The position numbers were made by a program, and so were the translations under genes. This document shows positions 9,391 through 17,605 of a DNA stretch of 64,000 nt, one piece after another. The stretch comes from Aurantiochytrium sp. KH105. Taxonomy: Eukaryota > Sar > Bigyra > Thraustochytrida > Thraustochytriidae. The stretch covers positions 62,001 to 126,000 of the forward strand of contig BGKB01000151.1 in NCBI GenBank assembly GCA_003116975.1, given 5' to 3'. The notes beneath the pieces were generated by a model, which was not told the origin of the DNA, made no database searches, and saw only the letters and a program-made list of their open reading frames with translations. Numbering within the stretch: position 1 is the first letter of the stretch; each line of letters begins with the position of its first letter.

Positions 9391-10725
9391 ATGAGCAGCA
9401 CACGTTCGCCAAAGCGGCCAAAGCTTCGTCAGGCGCCAGGCGCCGCCGCTTCTTCTTCTTCTTCTTCTTCGTCGTCGTCGTCGTCGTCCTCGTCATTGGC
9501 GGCTTCGACGACGACAACCTCGAAGGGGGCAGCGCCAGCGAAGAAGTCCGCGGAGGCGCGGCGCAAGGCGGAGGCCCTCAAGAAGGAGGTGGCGCGCAAG
9601 CTTGCCGAGGCGCGCGCCAAGAGGAAGCGCGAGGAAGAAGAAGCAAACGATAATTATGGTGGCACAGTATCGTCAAACAAGATAGGCCCCGACCGTGCTG
9701 GGGGCAACGCTGTAGCAGGCGCTGTCGGCGGACTTGCAGGACGAGGATCCGGGTCGTCGGGGGGATCAGGATCAGCAGGAGGGGAAGAGCGAGAAAATGG
9801 CCAAGGTGCGGTGCAAATCAAGTGGCCGAAGGAAGTCTTTGAGGGCTGGGCAGCATGCCCTGGTGTCTCTGTGGTCGAAGGCACGCCCTTTTTGGCAGTA
9901 AAGACGCCCTTGTCATCCATTTACGAGGCCGAGGTCGGTGGCGAGACCAATGAGTTCACGATTGATGGCTTTGTGGACAGTCTGAACAAGAACGAAACCT
10001 TTGTGCCTCTGGTCGTGGACGCAGTGGCCGACCAGGCCTCATTTCTGTACGATCGGGACGAGATTTATGAGGAGTGGGATATGCAACGCATGAGCGTGCC
10101 GATCGAAAAGAGTCAAGTTGGCCCCGGACTCGTTCCGGAGCTCTACCGATGTGTACCGCCGAGCAGACCTCAGGTGGCAGCCTTTATCAAACGTGTCAAG
10201 GAGACCCTCGGCTTGGAGCGCGAGGCCTCTGTTGCGGTCATTTCGACGTTTGGGTGCAACCGCGCGGGCGTACTTATTGTTTCGTACATGGTGGAAGTGC
10301 TTAAATTACGGCTGCCAGAGGCTTTGCGGCGCTTCGCACAAGCCCGCGCGCCGGGCGTGTACAGTACACTGTGTCTGCAAGCGCTTCAGCGTCGATATGG
10401 CGCAGAGCTTTCTGTTGTCGCGCCTGCCGCACCGTCATGGGATTCCGTCGCAGTCAAGCTCAAGGCGGCCTCTGCACAGCCGCTGACCATGCCGCCACTG
10501 GTCAAGCCATCAGCAAGCAGCAGCAGCAGCAGTGGTAGTAGTGGAAATGGCAAGGCTGGAGCCTTTCCGATGCCCGCTTTACCGACAAAGCCAAAGCCCA
10601 AGGATAGCAACGCGCCCGCGCCGCCAGCGCCATGGCAGCGCGCCTTTAGCAACCGCGAAAAACGCGAGTACTTTTTCAACCCCGTCACAAACAAGAGCGT
10701 GTGGCACATAAACGATTGCAAGTAA
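9391..10725 (+). CDS. Capping-enzyme-like RNA 5'-triphosphatase fold with altered active site, plus C-terminal WW domain
   Basis: The 444-residue protein has a Ser run and a charged Ala/Lys/Arg/Glu helix (about 45-85), then a domain (about 145-345) resembling the cysteine-phosphatase-type triphosphatase of metazoan and plant mRNA capping enzymes. FLAVKTPLSSIYEAEV matches that family's early strand, YDRDEIYEEW its central helix, and FAQARAPGVYSTLCLQALQRRYG (two adjoining parts) its highly typical end. The catalytic loop, normally HCxxxxNRxG, reads I284-S285-TFGCN-R291-AG, so both the His and the nucleophilic Cys are lost while Arg remains. Residues about 412-441 form a WW domain (W415, REYFFNP, second Trp near 438). 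There is no guanylyltransferase domain. It is probably a non-catalytic protein acting near transcription or capping, through proline-rich ligands such as the Pol II tail; that role is inference. Confidence 0.78.
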   Translation: MSSTRSPKRPKLRQAPGAAASSSSSSSSSSSSSSSLAASTTTTSKGAAPAKKSAEARRKAEALKKEVARKLAEARAKRKREEEEANDNYGGTVSSNKIGPDRAGGNAVAGAVGGLAGRGSGSSGGSGSAGGEERENGQGAVQIKWPKEVFEGWAACPGVSVVEGTPFLAVKTPLSSIYEAEVGGETNEFTIDGFVDSLNKNETFVPLVVDAVADQASFLYDRDEIYEEWDMQRMSVPIEKSQVGPGLVPELYRCVPPSRPQVAAFIKRVKETLGLEREASVAVISTFGCNRAGVLIVSYMVEVLKLRLPEALRRFAQARAPGVYSTLCLQALQRRYGAELSVVAPAAPSWDSVAVKLKAASAQPLTMPPLVKPSASSSSSSGSSGNGKAGAFPMPALPTKPKPKDSNAPAPPAPWQRAFSNREKREYFFNPVTNKSVWHINDCK

Positions 10726-10878
10726 GTAGTAAACAGAGAAGAAAACCAGAAGAAAGGGGGCGAAACGAGAATAGACAGCCATCAATGCGAGCGGGGCGTT
10801 TACCGATTTTACAATAACGAGGCAAACGCGGTCGAATGTAGCAATACCAGAGCAGAGCCTCCCCGGCCCTGGCGGTGT

Positions 10879-11498
10879 TTAGGCGGAGGAGGAGGAGGAG
10901 CCTTGGTCCTGGCCGCCTGCGGGGGTGATATCGTCGGCTTCAGTATGCAAATAGACGACGGCCTTCTTGTAAGCCTTTTGCTTGAACGGGAGACCATTGC
11001 GGCGCTTGACTTTGCCGTCGTAGTTGACAGTGTGCACCTTTTTCACGCGCAGGTCGTAGACGGCCTCAAGGTAGTCGCTAATCTGAAACTTGTTCATCTG
11101 AGGCGGCACGCGAAAGGTGTACCTGTCCAAGTTCGTCTCCTTGAGAGGGTTGTTGACCATGATAATGTTCTCCGACGGCAGCCTGTGCGAGCGAGACGCA
11201 GAACGAGCATAATGTTAGTATTTCCTCTTTTTCTCTCGGCTATGAGACGCGGGCCGCTTGTGTTGCCAGCGAGATAGACACGCGAGCCATTCGCAAGCAA
11301 TTTACGCCTGCATGTAAGCCCGCGGGCCCGCCCTGCGCAGGTAGTCACGCAGGCAGGCACGCAGGCAAGCACGCAGGCAGCCGCGCGTCCGCGACCCTCG
11401 GGCCGCCATCCATCCATCCGTTCATCCTCGGAGAAAACCTACAGGGAGAAGTTCCATGGCCGCAGCCGGCGGGCGACCTCGGGGCGGCGCCACGCCAT
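10879..11498 (-). CDS. Mitochondrial-type ribosomal protein uL23, two exons
   Basis: Exon 2 (10879-11182) encodes the uL23 fold typical of mitochondrial large-subunit proteins (DRYTFRVPPQMNKFQ, YDLRVKKVHTVNYDGKVKRR, YKKAVVYLH), which sits near the peptide exit tunnel. Exon 2 has an internal ATG at 11160, but residues upstream of it (LPSENIIM) clearly belong to the family. Just upstream on the minus strand is an intron with acceptor CACAG, branch site TACTAAC (11214-11220) and donor GTAGGT at 11442. Exon 1 (11443-11498) starts MAWRRPEVARRL and ends ...NFSL, splicing in frame across a split Leu codon. The joined product is 119 residues, with an Arg-rich N-terminus that may act as a targeting signal. 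It converges on the capping-like gene (153 bp) and diverges from the YIPF-like gene. Confidence 0.85.
11183..11442 (-). other. Spliceosomal intron in the uL23m gene
   Basis: This is a 260-bp intron on the minus strand: donor GTAGGT at the 11442 end, perfect TACTAAC branch motif at 11214-11220, acceptor CACAG ending at 11183. The branch-to-acceptor distance is about 30 bp. Removing it joins two reading frames into one conserved protein. It is the only intron in the window that I can support. Confidence 0.85.
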
Positions 11499-12159
11499 GA
11501 TTCCGCGCGATGAAGCGAGCGAGCGCGCGGGCGAGCTGCCCAGCGGGGTTCTCCTGCGCGCCGGGGTCGCTGCGCCGCTGCTGCAGGCCGAGTGGTCGCT
11601 GCTGCTCTGCACGCCTGCCTGCGCAAGGCGCGCCGAAAGCGGGCTATGCGCGCGGTCGCGGCGCGGCGTGCAGCGCGGCACCGATAGGTCTCTTCGGCGG
11701 TGCAGCGAGGCTCTTGGCCGGCGTGGAGATGCGAACGTCTGCGTACAATTTGGCTGACGCGATGCGTTGGCAGAGAGAAAGGCAAGTCAGGATAATGGCG
11801 CTGGCTGAAGTGTGGAGCGGATGCGAGATGGATGCGTTGCGAAGAGGAGAGAGACATTGTAACTTGCGAGCAAAATTTGTCGACGAAAAACTCTTTGAAG
11901 GGCCCGTTGAGTAGTGGCAAGGAGCTCATTCGACAGCAGCTTTGAGTCACAGACAAGTCACTTGCATTGCTCCAAAGCTCCGCAATCTCCCAGCAGACCT
12001 CCGCTTTTCCATCGACCTCCGCTTTTCCGGGATGTGGACGTTCATCAGACATTCACATTAGGTCTCGTTATGTCAAGTAAAAAAGCGACGTAAAAAAGCG
12101 TCGTATAAAAGGCGAACACAAGGAAAGCAAAACGACAACAGCCGAGCTTGGTGAAAAGC
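11499..12159. other. Divergent intergenic region (uL23m / YIPF-like)
   Basis: This 661-bp gap is very GC-rich near the uL23m start and becomes AT-richer after about 11750. It presumably holds promoters for both genes. No other gene is supported. Confidence 0.5.
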
Positions 12160-12951
12160 ATGACGCGTCTCGCGGACAGCGCGACGTGGTGGCGCGCGGC
12201 GCGCGCGAGCGGAGAAAGGCTCGAGGAGCGACTGCGAGTGGCTGCAGAGTCTGGCATCAAGCTTGCGCTGCGTCTACGCGCCGACTTTGAGGAGGAATGG
12301 AGGTCAAGGCCCGGCAGCGGTAACGGGTCGACGACGAGCAGTGCTGGGCACGTGGACGTGGAGGGCGGCGTGGGGAGGACGCTGGACGGCGGCGCGAACG
12401 ACGCGCCATTAGCGGACGAGCTTGGGGTCAATCTTGACCTGGTCTGGCGGCGGCTGCAGCTCGTGGCAACGTTGGGATTCCGAACGACGCGCAAAGACCA
12501 TCAAGCTCTGCACCAAGTGAGCGATGCAGTGGGTGGCTTCATGTGTGTGGTGGCCTCGTGGATAGTGCTGACGGCGTTGTCCATTGCATTTGGATCATCG
12601 CACGCGACACCCTTGCTGGGCGCAAGCATTCTCACGTGGCTGCTCGGATCTGCCTTTGTCTGGGTCATGGTCGTGGGTCTGAGTGGAGGCACGGGCGCCT
12701 CAAAAGATGCCTTGCAGTGCGTCTTGACCGCCGTAGGTTACTCTAGTCTCGCGCTGTGCGTTTTCTTGGTGGTTGGAGGGATGCTCGAGGCTCTCACAGG
12801 CTTTGCTTGGCTGGGCGCCCTGTTCCGACTATGCGGGGTCATTCTTGCAAGCCGATGTGTGGGTATCTGGATCTTGCGCATTCACAAAATGTTGCACAAG
12901 CAAGTTCTCGTGGTGTACCCGATTGTTCTTGTCTACAGCCAGCTACTTTGA
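12160..12951 (+). CDS. Yip1-domain (YIPF3/YIPF4-like) membrane protein
   Basis: The 263-residue protein has a soluble N-terminal half (about 1-125) and a C-terminal half with four to five hydrophobic helices. The end resembles YIPF4-type Yip1-domain proteins, which are multi-pass proteins of ER/Golgi membranes linked to vesicle traffic: VGYSSLALCVFLVVGG, then ALFRLCGVILASRC, then KQVLVVYPIVLVYSQLL align with the conserved VIGYSLLPL / IKLFGVFWAAYSA / KKPLLIYPIFLLY pattern. The frame opens at a TTG at 12148, but the first ATG is 12160 and is taken as the start. The family call rests on this local resemblance alone; an unrelated multi-pass protein is the alternative. Confidence 0.6.
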   Translation: MTRLADSATWWRAARASGERLEERLRVAAESGIKLALRLRADFEEEWRSRPGSGNGSTTSSAGHVDVEGGVGRTLDGGANDAPLADELGVNLDLVWRRLQLVATLGFRTTRKDHQALHQVSDAVGGFMCVVASWIVLTALSIAFGSSHATPLLGASILTWLLGSAFVWVMVVGLSGGTGASKDALQCVLTAVGYSSLALCVFLVVGGMLEALTGFAWLGALFRLCGVILASRCVGIWILRIHKMLHKQVLVVYPIVLVYSQLL

Positions 12952-13457
12952 GCGCCAAGATCAATACCGGATCCAATCCTCTTTGTCTTTTTCGTGAAGA
13001 GCGAGGAGATCGAAGGAAATGTGCGAGACAGCAGTCAAGTGAAGTGAAGCGAGATGACGTGACGTGACGTGTATGCATATGTATGTGAAAAACAGAAACA
13101 GCGCAATGAAGGTGTGATGTTGATTATCGAAGCAAAATGAGGTGGTTGTGTAGGGCTGAGGAAAGTAAGACGCCGGCGATTGTGAGCCGGCAAAGCGACC
13201 GCTTGCCACACTCGGCAGGGTCTCTTTGGTGGGGATTTTTTTTTTTCTGATACTGTTGTTGGAATTGTTGTTGTTGTGGTCGTGATGGTAGAAGGAGACA
13301 AAAAAAAGAAATAAGTGGTAGTAGGGCAAGGCCTGCGGCACGCCGCCACGCACGTCGCGTTTATTCATCGTCGTACGTGTATTGTGTGTGAAGAGCCGCA
13401 CGCACCGCAGCACATCGAATGGGTTGTCGTCATGTGTCGTGGGAGGCGGGCTTACTC
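12952..13457. other. Convergent intergenic region
   Basis: This 506-bp gap separates the YIPF-like and NOP58 stop codons. It is AT-richer than coding DNA, with a T run at about 13236-13245 and GTT repeats after it. No gene is seen. Confidence 0.5.
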
Positions 13458-15074
13458 TTACTCGTCAGACTTGGACTTCTTCTTTTTCTTCTTCTTCTTT
13501 TCGTCGTCGTCGTCGCCGCCCTTGGACTTGCGTTTCTTGGACTTCTTTGCCGAAGATTCGACAGCCTCGACGAGATCCTCGTCATCCTCATCGTCGCTGC
13601 CCTTCTTCTTCTTCTTGTCCTTCTTCTTCTTTTCCTTCTTCTCCTTCTTTTCCTTCTTCTTCTTCTTGTCCGGGGTGGCGGCGCCGTTGGCCTCCTCCTC
13701 CTCTTCCTCGTCGTCGCTGCTGTCGTCGGCCTTCTTGGACTTTTTCTTGTCAGCAGAGCCGTTCTCGTCGACCTCCATGGTGTTGTCGGCGCCGGCGCTG
13801 TACTGGGCCGTGTCTTTTGGTTTGTCATACTTGGCGGGTCCCTTTTGGGCGGACTCGAGCGAGTAAGGCTTGCCGGTCTCGAGCTGGCGCAGGCGGGCCT
13901 CCACCTTTTCCCTGCAGGAGTAGCCAATGGTGGCCTCGGACTCTTCGCCGAGGGCGTCGACGCGAATGGCGAGCGAGGTCTTGGCCGCGAGAACGCGGCT
14001 GATCTTGCCCTTGTTCTTGGGCGCGGACTGGCCAATGAGGGAAGCGTGGTAGATGAGACCGTACTTGGGTGTGTCGTGCTTGGTTTTAAGGGCGCGGAAG
14101 AGCGCCTTTTCTGCGCCGAGGATCTGCACAGTGCTGGCAGGGGCCTTGGCCAGGTTCATGAGGCTGCCGGCGTGGGCGATGAGGCGGGCGCCAACGAGGT
14201 CGCCGACCATGACGGAAAGGTTGGGCGCGATGGCGGCCATGCGGTTCTTGAGGTAGTCGTAGAGCTGCACGCGGTACTCGGAGAGAGAAATGACCTGGGT
14301 GCAGAGGGCCGAAAGGTTGGCGACATCGTCGTCGGAGATGTCCGTACCCATGGAGATCTCGCAGGTGCGCTTCATCTCGGCCTCGACGTCATCGGCGAGG
14401 ATGTCGGAAAAGTCGAGGTCGGCCATGTTTTTGCGGATGCCGGCCTTGAGGACGACCTTGGCGTATTGCATGTTGTCAGTGACAATCTTGCCCATCTCGG
14501 GGAAGTGCCAGCCGTACCACTCGCGGACACGCATGGCGTAGGTGTTGATCTCCTTGTCGAGTTCGTCGAGGAGGTTAATGGCCTGGATGATCATGACATC
14601 GACCTTTTCCGGGCTGAACTTGAGCTTGTAGCGGGAGAGCGAGTGCGAGAGACCAAGGGCCATGGCGGTCATGCCACCGTCCTCCATGCCGGGGACGATC
14701 TCGTTGAACTTGGTGCGGATGGCACGGATGAGCTCCTGAACGGGGCTGTCGTTGACGCACGCGATGTTGAGCTTGTCCTTGATCATGTTGCCGAGCTTGG
14801 CGTCGGAGACGGCGAGCTGGTCGGTGAGGTTCTTCTTGACAATGTTCTTCTTGAGGAAGGTCTTGAGGGACTTATCCATCTTGCCGTCGACGAGGGCGGT
14901 GGCGGCCGCGAGCGCCTCGGTGGTGTCTGTGAACTTTTGAAAGGCCTGGAGGTTGACGACATCGCCGGCGCCGGCCTCGAACTCCTTCATCAGGTTCTTG
15001 GGGTCCTCCAGCTTGCCCTCGTCGAGCAGCTTGAAGAGGGAGTAGCCTCCCGGGGTCTCAAAGAGGACGAGCAT
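13458..15074 (-). CDS. NOP58: NOP58, box C/D snoRNP core protein
   Basis: The 538-residue protein is full length for NOP58. It begins with the family start MLVLFETPGGYSLFKLLDEG, then the NOP5 N-terminal domain, the NOSIC/Nop region (LGLSHSLSRYKLKFSPEKVD, MIIQAINLLDELDKEINTYA, MRVREWYGWHFPE), and the RNA-binding Nop domain (about 250-400). It ends in a Lys/Glu/Asp-rich tail from about 440, typical of eukaryotic NOP58. In the nucleolus it pairs with NOP56, fibrillarin and the 15.5K protein to guide 2'-O-methylation of rRNA. The start MLVLFETP distinguishes it from NOP56. It diverges from PABP across a 2.5-kb gap. Plus-strand open frames over it are codon-bias shadows. Confidence 0.95.
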   Translation of the reverse strand: MLVLFETPGGYSLFKLLDEGKLEDPKNLMKEFEAGAGDVVNLQAFQKFTDTTEALAAATALVDGKMDKSLKTFLKKNIVKKNLTDQLAVSDAKLGNMIKDKLNIACVNDSPVQELIRAIRTKFNEIVPGMEDGGMTAMALGLSHSLSRYKLKFSPEKVDVMIIQAINLLDELDKEINTYAMRVREWYGWHFPEMGKIVTDNMQYAKVVLKAGIRKNMADLDFSDILADDVEAEMKRTCEISMGTDISDDDVANLSALCTQVISLSEYRVQLYDYLKNRMAAIAPNLSVMVGDLVGARLIAHAGSLMNLAKAPASTVQILGAEKALFRALKTKHDTPKYGLIYHASLIGQSAPKNKGKISRVLAAKTSLAIRVDALGEESEATIGYSCREKVEARLRQLETGKPYSLESAQKGPAKYDKPKDTAQYSAGADNTMEVDENGSADKKKSKKADDSSDDEEEEEEANGAATPDKKKKKEKKEKKEKKKKDKKKKKGSDDEDDEDLVEAVESSAKKSKKRKSKGGDDDDEKKKKKKKKSKSDE

Positions 15075-15404
15075 CGTGCCGCGCTTGCCTGCCTACGCCT
15101 GCCTGTGCCTGCCTGGTCTGCACGCCTGGCCTGCACGCCGCTGCGCTGCGCTGCCCTGCGCTGCCCTGCGCTGCCCTGCCTCCCTTGCGCCTGCTGCTCT
15201 CGGCTCTGGGTCGGGTCTGCTCCGCCGGGCCCTCTGCTGGCTGGCTTGGCTGGCTGGCGGCGGCTGGTTGGGTGGTCGCGCGCAGTCACCCCGCCCGCGC
15301 GCGCTCTCCCCGCCTGCCCCCCGCGCGCTGCCCCCCGCCGGGTCCAGCCAGCCATCAACTCCCCGCGTTCCCCGGCCGCGGGCTGGGTTCCCCGTCGACG
15401 GGGG

Positions 15405-15436
15405 GCCGGGTTAGGGTGCGCGCGAACCTAACCGGC
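15405..15436. repeat. Short inverted repeat with GTTAGG/CCTAAC arms
   Basis: The arms GCCGG(G)TTAGG and CCTAACCGGC flank an 11-base loop, giving ten pairs and one bulged G. The word resembles telomere repeats but occurs once, so it is more likely a regulatory or structural inverted repeat. Confidence 0.55.
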
Positions 15437-16052
15437 TGGGTATTCATTTTTTTTTCTGTCTTTTTTTTTTTTCTTTCTTTCTTTTTTCTTCTCCTTGCTT
15501 GTTTCTTCCTCTTGTTCTCGATTCTTCTTCTTCTTTTTCTTTTTCTTTTTCTTTTTTTGGGGGGGATACCCTAACCCTACTCCCTCACCTTTTCTCCAAG
15601 AAGAAGAAGAAGATGATGAAAAGGGCGAAGAGGTGGGTTCTGCGCGATGCAAGAGCGCGGCTGCACCAGGCCGAAAAGGCGAGGAGAGAAGCTTGAACTT
15701 GCAAGATGTCTGCAAAACGTTGCGTGCGACTGCTACTAGGAAATTGCTGGTTGGTCTTGCTGGTGCGAAGGACGCCGCAGAACCAGACACTGGGCTTAGC
15801 CGCGCGGTTCTGTGCAAGAACTGGGAAAATTTCAAAAAGAAAAAGGAAAAAAGGTTCTGATCTGCTCCAGCTAGGATCTCGAGAGCCACCCATTAAATGG
15901 GGAAAAACAGGCATTCGGGGTTCTTTTGGATGTCTTGACGCGGGACGATTGCGTCCCAAGGCATTTCTCTCTCCGGCAGCTCGGCGCGGCTGCGGCTCGA
16001 CTCCGACTCGCGAGTCCAAGCTGCAGGAAAAAAGGGTCAAAGGGTCAAGCCA

Positions 16053-16090
16053 AGCAGCTCAGCTCAGCTCAGCTCAGCTCGACTCAGCTC
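16053..16090. repeat. (CAGCT)n tandem repeat
   Basis: About seven near-perfect copies of a 5-bp unit lie in non-coding sequence upstream of PABP. Confidence 0.8.
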
Positions 16091-17341
16091 AATAACAAAC
16101 AAGCTGTGGCGGGCAGGAGGAGGGTTCCCTCGCGCGCTCTCGATTCACCAAGAGCGCAAGTGATTATCTTTCTTTTCTTCTTTCTAGGCCTAACCCAGGT
16201 GATACATGCCAATCATTCATTCAAAGTTTCTGGCATGAGCGCAATTTAGTCAGCCAGCCAGAGTTCCTCGTCACAACATCTTCTTGGGTGTGGACAATCT
16301 GGGCCTGTGGCGTGGCAGGCGCACGCACGCACGCGCTGACGGCGGCACGTTCTCGCGACGCATCTTCTTTCCTTCCCTTTTCTTCTCTTTTCCTTTTTCT
16401 TTTCTTTTCATCTTTTTTATTTTATTTCTTTCACTCTTTTGCCTCTGTCAGCTCGGCGCTCTCGTCTCCACTGCACCGCGAATCGAGGAGCTGCCAATGT
16501 GCGTGCGTGCGTGCGTGTGTGTGCAATATCTCTCCGCCCATGGACCAACTTTCACGGATTTGCCGCCCTCGCCCTTGATTGGTCGATCTTCTCGCCTTCA
16601 AGCTGCAGCTGCAGCTCATCGTCTCCGAGCATGGCTCCTGTTGGCGGCCCTTCATTCATTCTCCGCAATCGCGATCACAATGCGATCGCAATCGTCCGTC
16701 TAATCAATCAGCAGCAGCCAGCCAGGCCGACCTCTCGATCATCCACAGCCTTCACACGCATGAACCGCAATCACTCGCGCACTCGCCGCCTTTCGCATCG
16801 ACCGATGCGACGCTTGGTGGCAGGAACGTGTGCCGGAAGCAGACGAGGAGGGCGGGAAGGGAGGACACGACGCCGACCGCACGGACCCCGCGGTGGCGTC
16901 GGAGGAGTCTCTATACTACACTGACACTGACGATGCAATTGTTTGGTTTATCAGCCAGCGGCCATGCCGTCCAATCACCCACCATCCACCATGGCCACCA
17001 CTGGCGAATGAATGCCGCACGCAGCCAATCGACCTGGCTTGCGAAACTCTCCACTTGCGCCGCAAGTGGCAAGTCCAGCAACCACGGCAGCCAGCCACGC
17101 AGAGGCAGGAGTCGCCACGCCAGGGGCTGCCAGATGATGATCTCGGCTTGCCTTGCGAGGCGAGAGTTGCCCACGGTGGGTGGTTGGTCGAGTGGTTGGT
17201 TCGTTGGTTCGTTCGTTCGTTTGTTCGCGCCGAGGCAAGGAATGGCTGGGAAAGGAAAGGAAAGGAAGGGGAAGGAAGGGAGGAGAAAAGAAATCGGGAA
17301 AGAAAGAAAAAAGAAAGTGAAAATAAAAGGAAAGAAAAAAG

Positions 17342-17343
17342 GA

Positions 17344-17390
<47 letters not shown>
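17342..17390. repeat. (GAAA)n microsatellite
   Basis: About twelve tandem copies of a 4-bp purine unit, preceded by imperfect GGAAA copies from about 17255, lie 220-350 bp upstream of the PABP start codon. Confidence 0.9.
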
Positions 17391-17391
<1 letters not shown>

Positions 17392-17605
17392 ATGAAAGGC
17401 GGCGAGGGAGGATGAGGCAGGCGAGGCCAAAGCGCCAACCATTCCAGTCACTTCGGCAGGCCGCACGACTCGACGCGCACGGCCCCGCGCAAGACTCGCC
17501 CGCGCAGCCGCCCGGTTGACGCACGTACGCACGCTCGCTCGCACGCACGCACGCGTAGCGTAGCAGAGGAAGCAAGCAGCCCGCGAGAGCAGCGAAGCGA
17601 AGAAG

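Larger units (their letters stand above)
15075..17605. other. Long divergent intergenic region between NOP58 and PABP
   Basis: About 2.5 kb lies between two divergent housekeeping genes. It holds an inverted repeat with GTTAGG arms (15405-15436), a long pyrimidine run (about 15447-15560), CCCTAACCCTA near 15569, CAGCT tandem copies (about 16053-16090), a TTTTC-rich tract (about 16370-16430) and a (GAAA)n run (17342-17390). Open frames here are low-complexity and unlike any family I know. Part must be promoter and 5' UTR; the rest is unexplained. Confidence 0.45.

Noticed and set aside
13419-15431. 670-codon plus-strand open frame over NOP58
   Set aside because: This is a shadow of GC-rich third positions. 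NOP58 on the minus strand is unambiguous.
15569-15585. Internal telomere repeat
   Set aside because: Only about one and a half copies of CCCTAA are present, too few for telomeric sequence.
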